Shown here one piece after another: positions 1 through 9,779 of a stretch of DNA of 36,104 nt. Positions within the stretch are counted from its first letter, which is position 1. The number at the start of each line of letters is the position of its first letter. The DNA lies in NCBI GenBank assembly GCA_046530935.1, contig JBHEQW010000041.1, positions 1 through 36,104 on the forward strand. Reading direction: 5' to 3'. A model generated the notes under the pieces. That model saw nothing but the letters and a program-made list of their open reading frames with translations, was not told the origin of the DNA and searched no databases. The translations under genes were made by a program, and so were the position numbers. Origin of the DNA: Arsenophonus sp046530935 (lineage in GTDB: Bacteria > Pseudomonadota > Gammaproteobacteria > Enterobacterales > Enterobacteriaceae).

Positions 1-1025
1 CTCCTATCTCCTACCAGACACTTGCAAGTAGGAAGCTTAATTCTTAACTTTTAGTTATATGCCTTTTAGGAGCAAAACCAGTCTCATTAACTGTTTTTGT
101 ATACCCAACAATGTTGATGCTGCATATTCAGGAATATCTTTATCATTATTTGATGAAAAGCAAAGGATACCATTTTTTGTAGCAATCCTGAAAGATACAA
201 TTAAGTTAAGTTCTCGTAATAAATTGAGAATTTTGGCTAAATTTTGCTTCTTACTCTTGATAACCATATTCGCAAGCAATGAGCTCCTTATATCCACATT
301 CAGTGACACCGATAATAACCAGTATAGGTAAAAGCCATCAGATCATCTCGACTGATAGGACTGTATATGCTATCAACGCAAAAAATGAAAGATAGCGATT
401 ATCGATTAAATCGTGTATGCAGTCTATTACTTCTGCTATTCAACTACTAATTGGTGTTTTAGTCTAATGATTAGACTTGAAAAACCAAATCATGTGCTTT
501 TTACAGAGGAAAGCTCCAATAGAGGTTCGTAAAAATCAGCGCTTGTAGGATATTTTTGTCTAGCAAGAGGCCCACAGAGCAGAGCTATAGCCATACTATC
601 AACTTCTTCGACGCTTTTTGTGAGCTTCAGTTAAAGAAGCAGCAAAACTAGCTATTGAAGTATATTTCATTTCCACTACAATTTATGACATTAGGCACTT
701 TAATCTTAATATATCCTATATCAGTCTGTATACTTCGCCTTGGTAAATAACCGTTACTAACAACAGCATGGACAGACATGCCAATCTAAAAAGCAGTGCT
801 CAAGATGTTATTACAGGATGGCTTCAATCTCAGCTTTAACAGCGTGGTCTATTCAGCTTCCTAGCAACATTACTGATGAGCTCATGCAATGGATCATTGG
901 TAATATATAATTTCGCAGATACCAGTAGGATATACTTTTTCATAGGATATTATCTTCTTTATAATATTGAAGTTATTCACGAAAATCAATTAGCAGAATA
1001 GGTCACCATTTGCAAAATCATATAT
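1..1025 (-). mobile_element. IS256-family transposase remnant, copy 1 (runs off left edge)
   Basis: Read on the minus strand from about 1025 down to 1, three frames together spell a decayed IS256-family (mutator-like) transposase. Around 765-690 it reads NGYLPRRSIQTDIG followed by IKIKVP, the family's 'NGYLPERTIQTGIG..IKVPKV' block. Around 480-420 comes SSLIIRLKHQLVVE ('TISRLKQ.W.EE'), around 330-270 VIIGVTECGYKELIA, and near 180-130 a degenerate version of the 'AIGDGALGFW' core. An 84-residue open frame at 55-309 is just the least damaged part of this core. Stops and frameshifts are numerous, so it is not functional. The untranslated leader near 1020-950 matches the leaders of the copies at 1805 and 19.6 kb. 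The copy continues beyond the window. Confidence 0.8.
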
Positions 1026-1115
1026 ACTAAAAATTAGCATAACTCTCTACTCAGTTATCATAAAAGGTAAGCTATACTCTTTAATTAAAACTGCTAAATA
1101 ATAGTAAAAAATATT

Positions 1116-1706
1116 ATGAGTAACATAAAACTAATCGTCGGGCTAGCTAACCCAGATTCTGAATATGCGTTAACTCGGCATAATGCAGGTGCCTGGTACG
1201 TCAAATTATTAGCTAAACAACATAATCAATTACTAAAAAACGAAAGTAAATTCTTTGCTTATACTACCACTATCAACTTAGCAGATAACGATATTCGCTT
1301 ACTAATACCAACAACATATATGAATCTTAGTGGAAAATCAGTGTTAGCATTAGCCAACTTTTATCACATAAAGCCAGCTGAAATTCTTGTTGCTCATGAT
1401 GAATTAGATTTAATACCAGGAAGCGCAAAAATAAAATTAGGCGGAAGCAATGGCGGGCACAATGGTCTTAAAAATATTCAAAATAAACTTGGCAACAACC
1501 CTAATTTTTACCGTTTACGAATCGGTATCGGTCATCCTGGTGATAAAAATAAAGTTGTCAGTTTTGTGTTAAATAAACCTACCATACAGGAACAAAAATT
1601 AATCGATGATACCATTTATGAAGCGATACGTTGTACACCGATTCTGCTTAATGAAGGGGTTAACAAAGCAGTAACTCAGTTACATGCTTTTAAGGCATCA
1701 AGTTAA
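1116..1706 (+). CDS. pth: Peptidyl-tRNA hydrolase
   Basis: This cytosolic esterase cleaves peptidyl-tRNA that drops off ribosomes, recycling tRNA; it is essential in most bacteria. The 196-residue product is collinear with E. coli Pth (194 residues). It has the N-terminal IKLIVGLANP strand, TRHNAG with the catalytic His (H22), N12, the PTTYMNLSG loop (N70), VAHDELDL with the key Asp (D95), and the GGHNGLK and RLRIGIGHPGD motifs, ending in LHAFKA as in relatives. No strong Shine-Dalgarno precedes the ATG. The usual downstream partner ychF is absent. Instead decayed IS256 copies lie about 90 bp upstream (pointing left) and about 100 bp downstream (pointing right), so the gene stands alone. It looks fully functional. 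Confidence 0.97.
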   Translation: MSNIKLIVGLANPDSEYALTRHNAGAWYVKLLAKQHNQLLKNESKFFAYTTTINLADNDIRLLIPTTYMNLSGKSVLALANFYHIKPAEILVAHDELDLIPGSAKIKLGGSNGGHNGLKNIQNKLGNNPNFYRLRIGIGHPGDKNKVVSFVLNKPTIQEQKLIDDTIYEAIRCTPILLNEGVNKAVTQLHAFKASS

Positions 1707-1719
1707 TACTATTACGATT

Positions 1720-1740
1720 ATATCTTCGGCAAGAAGATAT
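1720..1740 (+). terminator. Hairpin just after pth, possible weak terminator
   Basis: An 8-bp perfect stem (ATATCTTC / GAAGATAT) with a GGCAA loop lies 14 nt after the pth stop codon. The T tract after it is short and broken (TTATG), so termination would be weak. Function is inferred only from position and symmetry. Confidence 0.35.
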
Positions 1741-1804
1741 TTATGTATGTAATCATCAACAAATTCATTAATATTTATAATTATCGATAGGTATGATGAG
1801 TTAT

Positions 1805-3215
1805 ACTCATTTCTGGTGTATAGGATTTCAGAGAGGGTAGCAGCCTACATTAAAATTATTTATTTTATAAATGCTTTTAATCATATAGATATAATTTTCA
1901 ATGGAAAAGTCTATCCTAATGCTATCTACGAAACTAGATATTACCTGTGAATAAAAGATCCGTATTATATGAACTCATCCGTAATGTTACTAGGAAGCTG
2001 ATAGCCAAACTATTAAAGGTGAACTTGAAGCGATACTGCAATAACATGCTGAAAACACAGCCTTCTCCAAGGTGGGCGTCAAGCACGATATCACATGTAA
2101 CACTTATTTGCCAAAGCTAAGTATACTTATTGATATAGGGGTTCTTAAGATTAAAGTGCCTAAGAACAAGAGGTCGCAGTAGAATTAGAATATACTTTAA
2201 TATCTATTTGCTACTGCATTAACTAAAGAGTAAAAAAAATGTAGAAGAGTTCCTACAATGGCTATAACTGTAAGGTGGCAAGAAGGTATCCATCAGCAAT
2301 TTTTATAAATCTACTAGTTGTGCTTTTCTCAGCAAAAAAACACCTGATTTTTCTGCAGCACTATCAGAAAACTGAAACAGCAATGCCTTAAAGATACAGG
2401 AAATGGGATCCCCACCTTCATGATTTAAGCGATACTCGCTACGTTTATTTCTTGTCTGATCCATATCTGATCCATATACTTGTTCCATCAAGCAAGATGA
2501 TCACATTCTCATAGTGATCATTATCAGCATCACTTAGCATGGACCTAATGAGCTAGTTGCAGTTGAAGATGGTTATTGATCGTAAGAAGCAAAGATGATT
2601 AAACTTCTAAATGGCATGCAAGCACATTGCCTTAACCATATTCCATAGACTTTATAGGAAAGAAACGGTGCTATTCCTTTTTAAAATGCAACAAAAAAGA
2701 TATTCTCACACAACTAGCAGCAACCATATTAAACACACAAAACAGCTAATGTGCGTAGTTCACGCTCAAAAAGCATGCAATAAAAAGTCAAGGCTGAACT
2801 TCTGAGATGTCTGTCTTGCTAGCAAAGAGCCATGATGCCGCTAATAACACCATTAATGTTTTGTTGGTAAGATTTTCAGCAGAACATCTATTCTGCAACG
2901 ATGAAGAAGGTTGAGAAAAATCAAAAAGAACTGCTTGTTCTTCTATGACTTCCAGTCAAGAACGAACTTGGAGTAAATAAGAACGAGGAACCCGATTAAA
3001 TTAGCTTTTGCGATAGTAAAACTTGGAAGCTGATATGCGAAGAAATATGATTCGATAAAAATAACCATTATAATAATATTTAAGCTACTACAGTCTTTTC
3101 ATAAAATCTAGAATTTAATTAAATAGGATTTAAAATGTTCTGGACGCTTATTGATAAACATTATTAAATTTAATGATGAAGAACAGATTCACGAAGCATC
3201 AAACTGGAACGTAAT
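1805..3215 (+). mobile_element. IS256-family transposase remnant, copy 2, nearly full length
   Basis: Reading across all plus-strand frames gives the same IS256-family transposase as at 1-1025 and 18.3-19.6 kb. Segments in order are YLPKLSILIDIGVLKIKVP (about 2105-2165), a decayed 'PWLYLKGIS' block, the 'KRYVYWWADGIYF' region near 2435, KTANV-like residues near 2740, EKNQKELLVL (about 2910-2940) and RTRNPIKLAFAIVK ('IRTTNPIESTFATVR') near 2970-3020. A C-terminal KFNDEEQIHEA-like tail follows near 3170-3205. The 3' end AGATTCACGAAGCATCAAA resembles the end of the copy at 18.33 kb. Many stops and frameshifts make it a dead element. It points away from copy 1, with pth between them. Edges are estimated from where the copies stop resembling each other. 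Confidence 0.8.
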
Positions 3216-3302
3216 ATTTGTAACCGCCAGCTATTAGCTCTTCTAATAGCTAAAGATAATTAAATGCTTATAATCACATAAGTTTTGTTATTAAACAGAG
3301 AA

Positions 3303-3344
3303 ATAGATAAATAAGTTCCTTTCATAGATAAACAAGTTCATTTC
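3303..3344. repeat. Two tandem 21-bp repeats between IS remnant and crr
   Basis: Two adjacent 21-bp units (3303-3323 and 3324-3344) differ at two positions, and a third, partial unit follows at 3345-3358. They lie in the short non-coding gap downstream of crr. The array looks like slippage or duplication in decayed sequence; no function is evident. Confidence 0.75.
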
Positions 3345-3377
3345 ATAAATAATTTAATAAATGTAATAATAAGTAGC

Positions 3378-3887
3378 TTATTTTTTTATCTGCATAATAA
3401 CTGTATCACCTACAAGAACAGATCCAGTTAGTTTAGTTAGCTCTTTTATTTTATCCATATTAGAAATAACAACAGGTGTTAATGTCGATTTAGCTTTTTC
3501 TTCTAATAATGCAAGATCAAGTTTAAGTACTAAATCACCTTTTTGTACTTTTTGTCCTTCATCTGCTAGGCGAGTGAATCCTTCACCATTTAATTCAACT
3601 GTATCAATACCAAAATGGACAAATAACTCAATACCATTATCTGATTCAATAGAAAACGCATGGTTTGTTTCAAATATTTTACCAATAGTACCATCAACTG
3701 GAGCAACAATTTCGTTACCAGTAGGCTTAATAGCAATGCCATCACCAACAATTTTCTCAGCAAAAACAACGTCCGGAACATCCTCTATGTTAACAATTTC
3801 GCCTGAAATTGGGGCAATAATATCAATATTATCAATGCTATTTTTATCATCCGAAACAAGTGATTTAAGCTTATTAAACAAGCCCAT
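3378..3887 (-). CDS. crr: PTS glucose-specific EIIA component (EIIA-Glc)
   Basis: This soluble phosphocarrier takes phosphate from HPr and passes it to EIICB sugar permeases. In enterics it also regulates adenylate cyclase and non-PTS permeases. The 169 residues match the E. coli length. The two active-site histidines are H76 (ETNHAFSI) and the phosphorylated H91 (ELFVHFGIDT); the N-terminal amphipathic MGLFNKLKSLV that aids membrane contact is kept. A clear Shine-Dalgarno (TAGGAGA) precedes the ATG. It is the third gene of ptsH-ptsI-crr, 14 nt after ptsI. No membrane EIICB is visible in the window, so which sugars are served is unknown. Confidence 0.97.
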   Translation of the reverse strand: MGLFNKLKSLVSDDKNSIDNIDIIAPISGEIVNIEDVPDVVFAEKIVGDGIAIKPTGNEIVAPVDGTIGKIFETNHAFSIESDNGIELFVHFGIDTVELNGEGFTRLADEGQKVQKGDLVLKLDLALLEEKAKSTLTPVVISNMDKIKELTKLTGSVLVGDTVIMQIKK

Positions 3888-3901
3888 GGATCTTCTCCTA
3901 A

Positions 3902-5671
3902 TTAATTATTTCTTATTGGTGGTAAAGAGTTGGTTGATGATTTTAGCAAAGTATTTTTCCTTATAATAAATGTTTCAACCAAATCCATCAATTCTTTCGC
4001 TGTCGGTTGATTAATAGCTTGTTCTGCTAATATTTTTGCATCTTTGTAATTTGCATTTCGGATAATTTTTTTAATATTTGGGATTGAGATTGCACTCATA
4101 CTAAATTCATCTAATCCCATACCAAGTAATAATATTGTAGCACGTTCATCAGCAGCAAGCTCACCACACATACCTGTCCATTTCTCTTCTGAATGAGAAG
4201 CATCAATAACTTGTTTAATAAGTTTTAATACAGAAGGAGACATTGGATTATAAAGATGAGAAATCAAATCATTTCCGCGATCAACTGCTAATGTATACTG
4301 TGTTAGATCATTAGTTCCGATACTAAAAAAATCAACTTCTTTTGCTAAATGATGCGCAATAACCGCAGCTGCTGGTGTTTCAATCATTATCCCCACTTCA
4401 ATCGACTGATCAAAAGCATACTTTTCATCAATTAACTCTTGTTTAAGTATTGCTAGCTCTTCTTTCAATGTACGAATTTCTTCTACAGAAATGACCATAG
4501 GAAACATAATACGTAGTTGCCCGAAGGCAGATGCTCTTAAGATAGCACGCAATTGAGCATGCAGAATTTCTTTGTGATAAAGGGAAATGCGAATTGCTCG
4601 CCAACCAAGAAATGGATTTTTTTCTTTCGGGAGGTTCATATATGGTAGAGCTTTATCCCCACCAATATCCATAGTACGAATAATAATAGCTTGTTGGCCC
4701 ATTGCTTCTGCAGCCGCTTTATAAGCCTGAAATTGTTCTTCTTCACTAGGTAAATTATTGCGATCCATAAACAGAAATTCAGTGCGATACAGGCCAATAC
4801 CTTCAGCACCATGACGTTCAGCACTTTCTAGATCACGTACAGTACCAATATTTGCACAAACTTCAACTTTATGACCATCTAAAGTTATTGCTGGCAAATT
4901 TTTTAATTTTGCCAGCTCGTTTTTTCCGCGTAAATATTCTTCTTTAATTTGTTTAAGCTTGTTAATTTCGCTATTAGACGGATTTTGATAAACATGATTA
5001 TTAATAGCATCTAAAACAATATAGTCGTTTGGTTGGATGTTCTTAGTTGCATTGCTTGTGGCAACAATGGCTGGAATTTCCAATGATCTAGCCATAATTG
5101 AAGTATGAGAAGTTTGTCCGCCTCCATCGGTAATAAAACCAAGCACTTTCTTCAAGTTTAATTGTGCTGTTTCAGATGGTGTAAGATCTACCGCAACTAA
5201 AATTACCTCTTCACTAATTGAACCAAGATCAATAATAGGTACAGCTAAAATATTTTTTAATAGGCGTTTACCAATATCTCTGACGTCAGCAGCACGCTCT
5301 TTGAGATATTCATCATTTAATTCTTCTAATGCTGCTGCTTGTTCTTCAATCACTTTTTTAGCTACTGCATCCGCAGTTTTATGCTCTTTTTTTATGGAAG
5401 AAAGAATCTCCTGCTCAAGCTCTTCATCTTCAAGAAGCATTATATGCCCTTCAAATATTTCTGCTTTTTCTTCACCAAGATTTTTTTCTGCGATTTTTTT
5501 TATCATTTTTAATTGTGCTATTGCTTTTTCACGCCCATCAATAAAACGGTTAATTTCACTGTTAATTTGGTCATCAGAAATTTTCTTTTGATTAACAATA
5601 ATTGGCGCTTCTTTAAGAATTAAAGCTTTACCGAAGGCGATACCCGGTGATACGGAAATTCCTGAAATCAT
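3902..5671 (-). CDS. ptsI: PTS enzyme I (phosphoenolpyruvate-protein phosphotransferase)
   Basis: Enzyme I takes the phosphate from PEP and gives it to HPr, starting every PTS relay. The product is collinear with E. coli enzyme I. The N-terminal HPr-binding and phosphohistidine domains run to about residue 250, with the active His as H189 in GGGQTSHTSIMAR. The C-terminal PEP-binding barrel includes GLYRTEFLFMDR, GIMIETPAA, FFSIGTNDLTQYTLAVDR and TGMCGELA, the last holding the catalytic Cys. At 589 residues it is about 14 longer than E. coli EI (575). The extra tail after FIIRK has no counterpart I recognise and probably reflects stop-codon loss. A Shine-Dalgarno (GTAAGG) lies before the ATG. 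It is the middle gene of ptsH-ptsI-crr, 141 nt after ptsH. Confidence 0.97.
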   Translation of the reverse strand: MISGISVSPGIAFGKALILKEAPIIVNQKKISDDQINSEINRFIDGREKAIAQLKMIKKIAEKNLGEEKAEIFEGHIMLLEDEELEQEILSSIKKEHKTADAVAKKVIEEQAAALEELNDEYLKERAADVRDIGKRLLKNILAVPIIDLGSISEEVILVAVDLTPSETAQLNLKKVLGFITDGGGQTSHTSIMARSLEIPAIVATSNATKNIQPNDYIVLDAINNHVYQNPSNSEINKLKQIKEEYLRGKNELAKLKNLPAITLDGHKVEVCANIGTVRDLESAERHGAEGIGLYRTEFLFMDRNNLPSEEEQFQAYKAAAEAMGQQAIIIRTMDIGGDKALPYMNLPKEKNPFLGWRAIRISLYHKEILHAQLRAILRASAFGQLRIMFPMVISVEEIRTLKEELAILKQELIDEKYAFDQSIEVGIMIETPAAAVIAHHLAKEVDFFSIGTNDLTQYTLAVDRGNDLISHLYNPMSPSVLKLIKQVIDASHSEEKWTGMCGELAADERATILLLGMGLDEFSMSAISIPNIKKIIRNANYKDAKILAEQAINQPTAKELMDLVETFIIRKNTLLKSSTNSLPPIRNN

Positions 5672-5812
5672 AAATGTTACCTTACTACAAGTAGACGAGA
5701 AATAATTAACTCATAGGACTATGTTTTGATGCTTATAGTTAAATAGATATCACCTAAAAAAACATCCATAGATTAGAAAATAAAGGATAAATATTATATT
5801 GCCAGTATGTCA

Positions 5813-6070
5813 TTATTTCAATTTGGCCATCAGCTTAACTAGACCTTCTACTGCTTTCTGCTCATCTTCACCTTCAGCAGAAATAGTGACAACGGTTCCA
5901 TAAGTTAGGCCAAGTGTTTGCAGTTTAAATAAACTTTTAGCGCTCGCAGATTTGCCATCATAGGAAAGTGTAATTTCAGAAGAAAAATTTTTTGCTTCTT
6001 TAACAAACTGAGCTGCTGGGCGAGTATGAAGACCATTAGGTGCTGTGATGGTGACTTCTTGTTGGAACAT
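5813..6070 (-). CDS. ptsH: Phosphocarrier protein HPr
   Basis: HPr is the small cytosolic relay between enzyme I and the EIIA proteins. Starting at the ATG ending at 6070 gives 85 residues, the family's usual length, with active-site H15 (GLHTRPAAQF) and S46 (KSASAKSLFKL) in their standard places. An in-frame ATG 15 codons upstream (6115) is open but has no homology. The 6070 start has a good Shine-Dalgarno (GAGGGAAATAAT before the ATG), which decides the choice. It is the first gene of the pts operon. Upstream lies dead cysK, the ancestral neighbour. Confidence 0.97.
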   Translation of the reverse strand: MFQQEVTITAPNGLHTRPAAQFVKEAKNFSSEITLSYDGKSASAKSLFKLQTLGLTYGTVVTISAEGEDEQKAVEGLVKLMAKLK

Positions 6071-6439
6071 ATTATTTCCCTCAACAAACTTAATATTTTT
6101 ATTAGTAATGTCCAAAATATTTTAGCTGAAATAATCTGGATTTGCGTATTACTTTTCAGCAAAAATAAAAGAAAAATGTTTTTCCTGCATTATCAATCAT
6201 AAATTTTATGTATATCGACATTATAGCTAGACATGATAATTTGCTTAGTTTTTGTTTTATTTATAAATTTTTTTGTTTATTTTTTAATGAATTTCGATTA
6301 TTGAAATAATTAATGACTTAAATACTAAACTCGTTTCAAGAAATCATCTTGATACACACTAAACTTTGATCTATAACACAAAAAAAGAATTTTTAAAGTA
6401 AATTAAGATAACTGTGCGATATAATAATTATTATATTGA
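6071..6439 (-). promoter_or_regulatory. Upstream region of ptsH, probable promoter zone
   Basis: This non-coding, very AT-rich stretch separates ptsH from the dead cysK. A TATAAT hexamer on the minus strand (6225-6220) is a candidate -10 box, but no good -35 lies at the right spacing. I did not find the paired TGTGA/TCACA CRP site typical of E. coli ptsH. So the promoter is inferred mainly from position. Confidence 0.3.
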
Positions 6440-7430
6440 TTTGGCAGCAGAAAATAAATCTGTATTTTAAATGACCATTCACCACAAAAAAAGATTACAA
6501 TAAGACATACTATACTTGCTTTAAAACCATGGTTTTGCTGCTAATTTAACTGCCACCGCAATGGCGAGACCACCAATACAGAACTTAATGATATGCCGAC
6601 TAAAACACTTTCTTTCTGCATAATCAAACGAGTAGTTTGTATTTCTTGTTCATCCATAATAACAAACACCTTATCAATAAAAGAAAGATCCAAATTGTCA
6701 TGGATAAAACCAACATACCCTGTGTACATTGATTTTTATTGAGGAAAAGGTTATTTTTTAGCAAGCTTAATATATTATTTATTATTGGCAATGCGGCTAG
6801 CTCAACAGAAATAATTGAATAGCCTCACACCGCCTACTGGTTTTTTATATAACGGATAATACCAGTAATTGCAGCACTGATAGCAACCCCCATGGCACGA
6901 TAGCAGCAATTTTATCATAAGGTATCTTGCTAAATTTCATGACTAAATATTTTTAGTAAATTTCAGGAATTGAATTTGGTAAAATATTAAATTATTGAAA
7001 ATAATAACAATCTGGAACAGTGTTGCAAGAATTTGACTACTTTTCAATGGTGCTATTCATGCCTTCACTTTAGCACATTAAATTAAAACCAGAGTAACAC
7101 CGAACGATTTTAATAATTTACGCCGCTCAAGACTTCTTCTTTTAAAGATTGTTAAAGCAAATTTATATTTGCAGGCAGCGACAACATAAGACATGGCAAT
7201 CCAACTAATCCAAAAGTATAATTAGCTCGATTAAAATTTTATTAGTTTCTAATTTGTCTATTTTATAATTAGACAGACTTTTTTCGGCGTCACAATTCAT
7301 ATTAGCAATAATATAATATTTTACACTAAAAGACAGATTGCGTGATTTCGTTTTTGATAACTTTTTTAAATCACGGATCATTATATAGAGTCTCATTGCA
7401 CACACAGCACTAGTTCATGGCAAAAATGTC
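6440..7430 (-). pseudogene. cysK: Broken cysteine synthase A (O-acetylserine sulfhydrylase)
   Basis: CysK makes cysteine from O-acetylserine and sulfide. Near 7340-7280 the minus strand reads KSRNLSFSVK followed by a decayed 'ANMIWDAEK', matching the family's 'KVESRNPSFSVK' PLP-lysine block. The stretch 6729-6541 reads GFIHDNLDLSFIDKV and then a 'STARRLMEEEGILAGIS'-like segment. Further on, VIFFCGEWS near 6490 corresponds to 'VVILPSSGERYLS'. The intervening residues are present but scattered over frames, with many stops. Order and orientation (cysK upstream of ptsH) are ancestral, so this is decay in place. It implies that host or diet must supply cysteine, unless another synthase exists elsewhere. 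Confidence 0.87.
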
Positions 7431-7539
7431 TACTTATGGATATAATTGAGGCATAACATATTATGATGATTAGTCTATATTGTTAGACCACTACACTACC
7501 TAAGATTAGATCTTTTACTTGCAGAGCAGCAAAGAAGAA

Positions 7540-8470
7540 CCTGACTTTAGTTTAGCTAGATTTATAGCATATTCAAACTCACCTTTACTAAAGGGCAAAA
7601 ACGAGATAATGTTAATGATTGCCTATATTGGCAAAGGTTATTTGTTGCTTTTCTTTGCAGAGAAAATTGTAGCCCACTGTATAGTCTATATTCCAATTGT
7701 TATGCTTTCAAATTATCTTATCTACAAGCAAGATAATTAAGTAAATAAAACAACCATATACAATGAAATCTCTACTAAGCCATCCTTTTAATCAGCTGAT
7801 ATAATAACTCTTCACATTTTAAATGTAGAATTCCTTACCAATAACTCATAATTATCCAAGCTTATTAGCTGATAATAACTAATTTTATGCTTACTAGTAA
7901 AGGTTTCATACCATTTAAGTTTATCTGAGCAAAAATGGACTCTTTATCGATGATTAGCTCAAGAAAACGACAAATTCAGTCTGCATGAAATACTCAAAGA
8001 ATTTCATCGCTCATATGACACCTTATTAATCTCTTGCGATTATAAGGATACTGATTCGTTCTTTCCTTTTATCTTATCCTCTTCTGTGATTTCTAGCTTT
8101 CCTATGTGAGATATAGCACTTTCCTTTAAATGGTTTAGAAAGAAAAATATTTCATCAAGTTCAATAAAATGCCACTTCATGCATTTATGTTATTTTGTCG
8201 CCTATCAAGCAATGAAGAAAATGAAGAAATAGTGATGCCATCTAAACGATATTTTTAAATCAATGACTATTTATTTCGTTGACTTCTGTAAGGTTAACCT
8301 ATTCAACATACAACGCAGATAACTAAACCATTTATTCTTATGATATGGGTTCGTCATAGAATTTATAGTAAGATTATTAAATGGTTTCCTACAGTCTGGT
8401 ATTTTGTAATAATATCGAGCTGTAACCATAGAATATGCACTAGCGGGACAACATGTTCACTATGATAGTA
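7540..8470 (-). mobile_element. Probable IS1-like transposase remnant
   Basis: On the minus strand, frames between about 8450 and 7540 resemble an IS1-type transposase. A zinc-ribbon-like stretch reads CCPAS, then about 15 residues, then PDCRKPFNNLT (about 8440-8360). It is followed by WHFIELDEIFFFL near 8165 (family 'VxELDEMWHFL') and VHFCSDKLKWYETF near 7920 ('MYFTDNWKxY'). Stops interrupt everything. A 73-residue plus-strand open frame at 7519-7740 overlaps it and shows no homology I recognise. The element sits between dead cysK and dead cysZ, which are adjacent in relatives. The match is by eye over short blocks, so family assignment is tentative. Confidence 0.45.
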
Positions 8471-8639
8471 TAATCACAAAAAAAATAGAATAAATTCCTT
8501 CAATACATGAATCTAGATCATCTGTATAGATTATCGACGAACCAACTAATGATGTGTAGCTTTATCTTGGAAGGGAATAAAGAAAAAAATCTCTTTGATC
8601 TGTATGACTAGTTGCTTTTTCATTTCAACCACTTTGGTA

Positions 8640-9535
8640 AAAATCCTTCATACTAGTATAAAGGATTTTTAACAACAAACTCTTTTCTAATATATCCTGA
8701 TGATCACAACTATATCCCACATCGTTTGCTGACAGCGCTATCGCCAAATCAATGAAGCCGGCCGCATTCATTTTTTTGATAAAAACGTTTTTTCTTTCTT
8801 GACGATTTGCTGACAGAGTTGTATACAGATTCATGAACAATGTAGTATCTTAATTTTGGCCTGGATCGCTGTTTACATAGGCGCATAGATATTTGGAATA
8901 TTTGTATAAAATAAGGCTGGCAAAACTAAAAAGTCAAAATATAAAGCATTTAAAACTCTATAAGCCTAGTTATCATATACACATAGATATGAAATATTTT
9001 TCGCAAATACTCAAAAAAACTTCACTAGGTAATCTTTTTATATGTGTAAATGCGCTACTTGATAAGTTTTTATCTATCTTTACAAGTCAAAGATCTCGGC
9101 TAATTCTTAACTATTCTTAGTATGATCTTAACCGATTATGTCCAATGCCTATCTATTATGGACTTACAAAAGATTACAAAGAATTTACAGACCGACTTTT
9201 GGTCTGCGAAAAATTAAGTTACTGGAAAACATGAATTCGATCGTTTTCCTAGAGTTCTTGGTACAGAACACTGATTTAGCAGCTCGCAAATGCATTCTCA
9301 AATAAATGGCATGCTCAAGCAATTTAATTAGAATATAAAAATATGGGCTACAAAAGGCTTCATTTCAATTCTGGTGAAAAGTTTAAGATCACTCTACATG
9401 GATATGTTTTAGCGTACAATCAGAAATTATCCCAATCAGTATTGGAAATAAAACCACTTTTCAATTTATGAAATGTTGATTCAAAGTTAAACCTTAATTC
9501 TTCATAAAAAGCATACTGTTCCATGGAAATAACAC
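8640..9535 (+). mobile_element. IS481-family transposase remnant, copy A
   Basis: Plus-strand frames spell a decayed IS481-family (integrase-fold DDE) transposase: SANQ-like and FFLDDLLTELY (about 8795-8825, family 'LLSLDDLLAVL'), then FGLDRCLHRR near 8860 ('SGLDRCLRRHG'). Next come KHLKLYKPSYHIHIDMKYF at 8947-9000 ('KTFKDYEPGFIHIDIKYLP'), KEFTDRL near 9180 (from 'TDNGKEFTDR'), TGKHEFDRF near 9225 and YNQKLSQSVLEIK near 9420 ('YNHQLPQSALK'). The 3' end near CCATGGAAATAAC resembles that of the copy ending at 30.43 kb. The 5' leader seen in other copies is missing, so this copy is truncated as well as mutated. Confidence 0.8.
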
Positions 9536-9539
9536 TTAA

Positions 9540-9650
9540 TCATTATAATATTTTATATTAACCATGTCCATCAGCAGCCATCTTGCCATGAATATGCCTG
9601 TAAGAGACGTAAATCTATATAATGAACATGAACAAAACAATTAAACTTAA
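9540..9650 (-). mobile_element. Solo left end of an IS481-family element
   Basis: About 100 bp here match, in minus orientation, the non-coding 5' leaders of the IS481-family copies at 14.85, 20.17 and 29.32 kb, including CATGGCAAGATGGC and the outer TTGTTxxGTTC-like end. No transposase sequence follows it inward, because copy A (opposite orientation) ends immediately beside it. It is probably a truncated second element abutting copy A. Confidence 0.6.
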
Positions 9651-9779
9651 TTTTTGTTCTGACTTTTTGTTATTTTTAACATAAATTATCTTACAATTAT
9701 TTTTGATTATTATTTCTATCTTAAGAATAGCTGAAATCAGTGCTAGAATTTTTAGCTAACTTTAGCGTTTAAATCAATA

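Noticed and set aside
55..309. An 84-residue minus-strand open frame that superficially resembles a Roadblock/LC7 small protein
   Set aside because: It lies in frame and order within the decayed IS256-family transposase, covering the catalytic core before the 'HKTANV' region. The resemblance to Roadblock is chance.
2303..2805. Open frames of 62 (minus) and 64 (plus) residues
   Set aside because: Both overlap the IS256 copy 2 reading. The minus frame is antisense to it and the plus frame is a fragment of the broken transposase region.
7519..7740. A 73-residue hydrophobic plus-strand open frame
   Set aside because: No homology or ribosome site seen. It lies antisense to the IS1-like remnant in long decayed sequence.
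8625..8840. A 71-residue minus-strand open frame
   Set aside because: Antisense to the IS481 copy A block FFLDDLLTELY; the plus-strand reading explains the sequence better.
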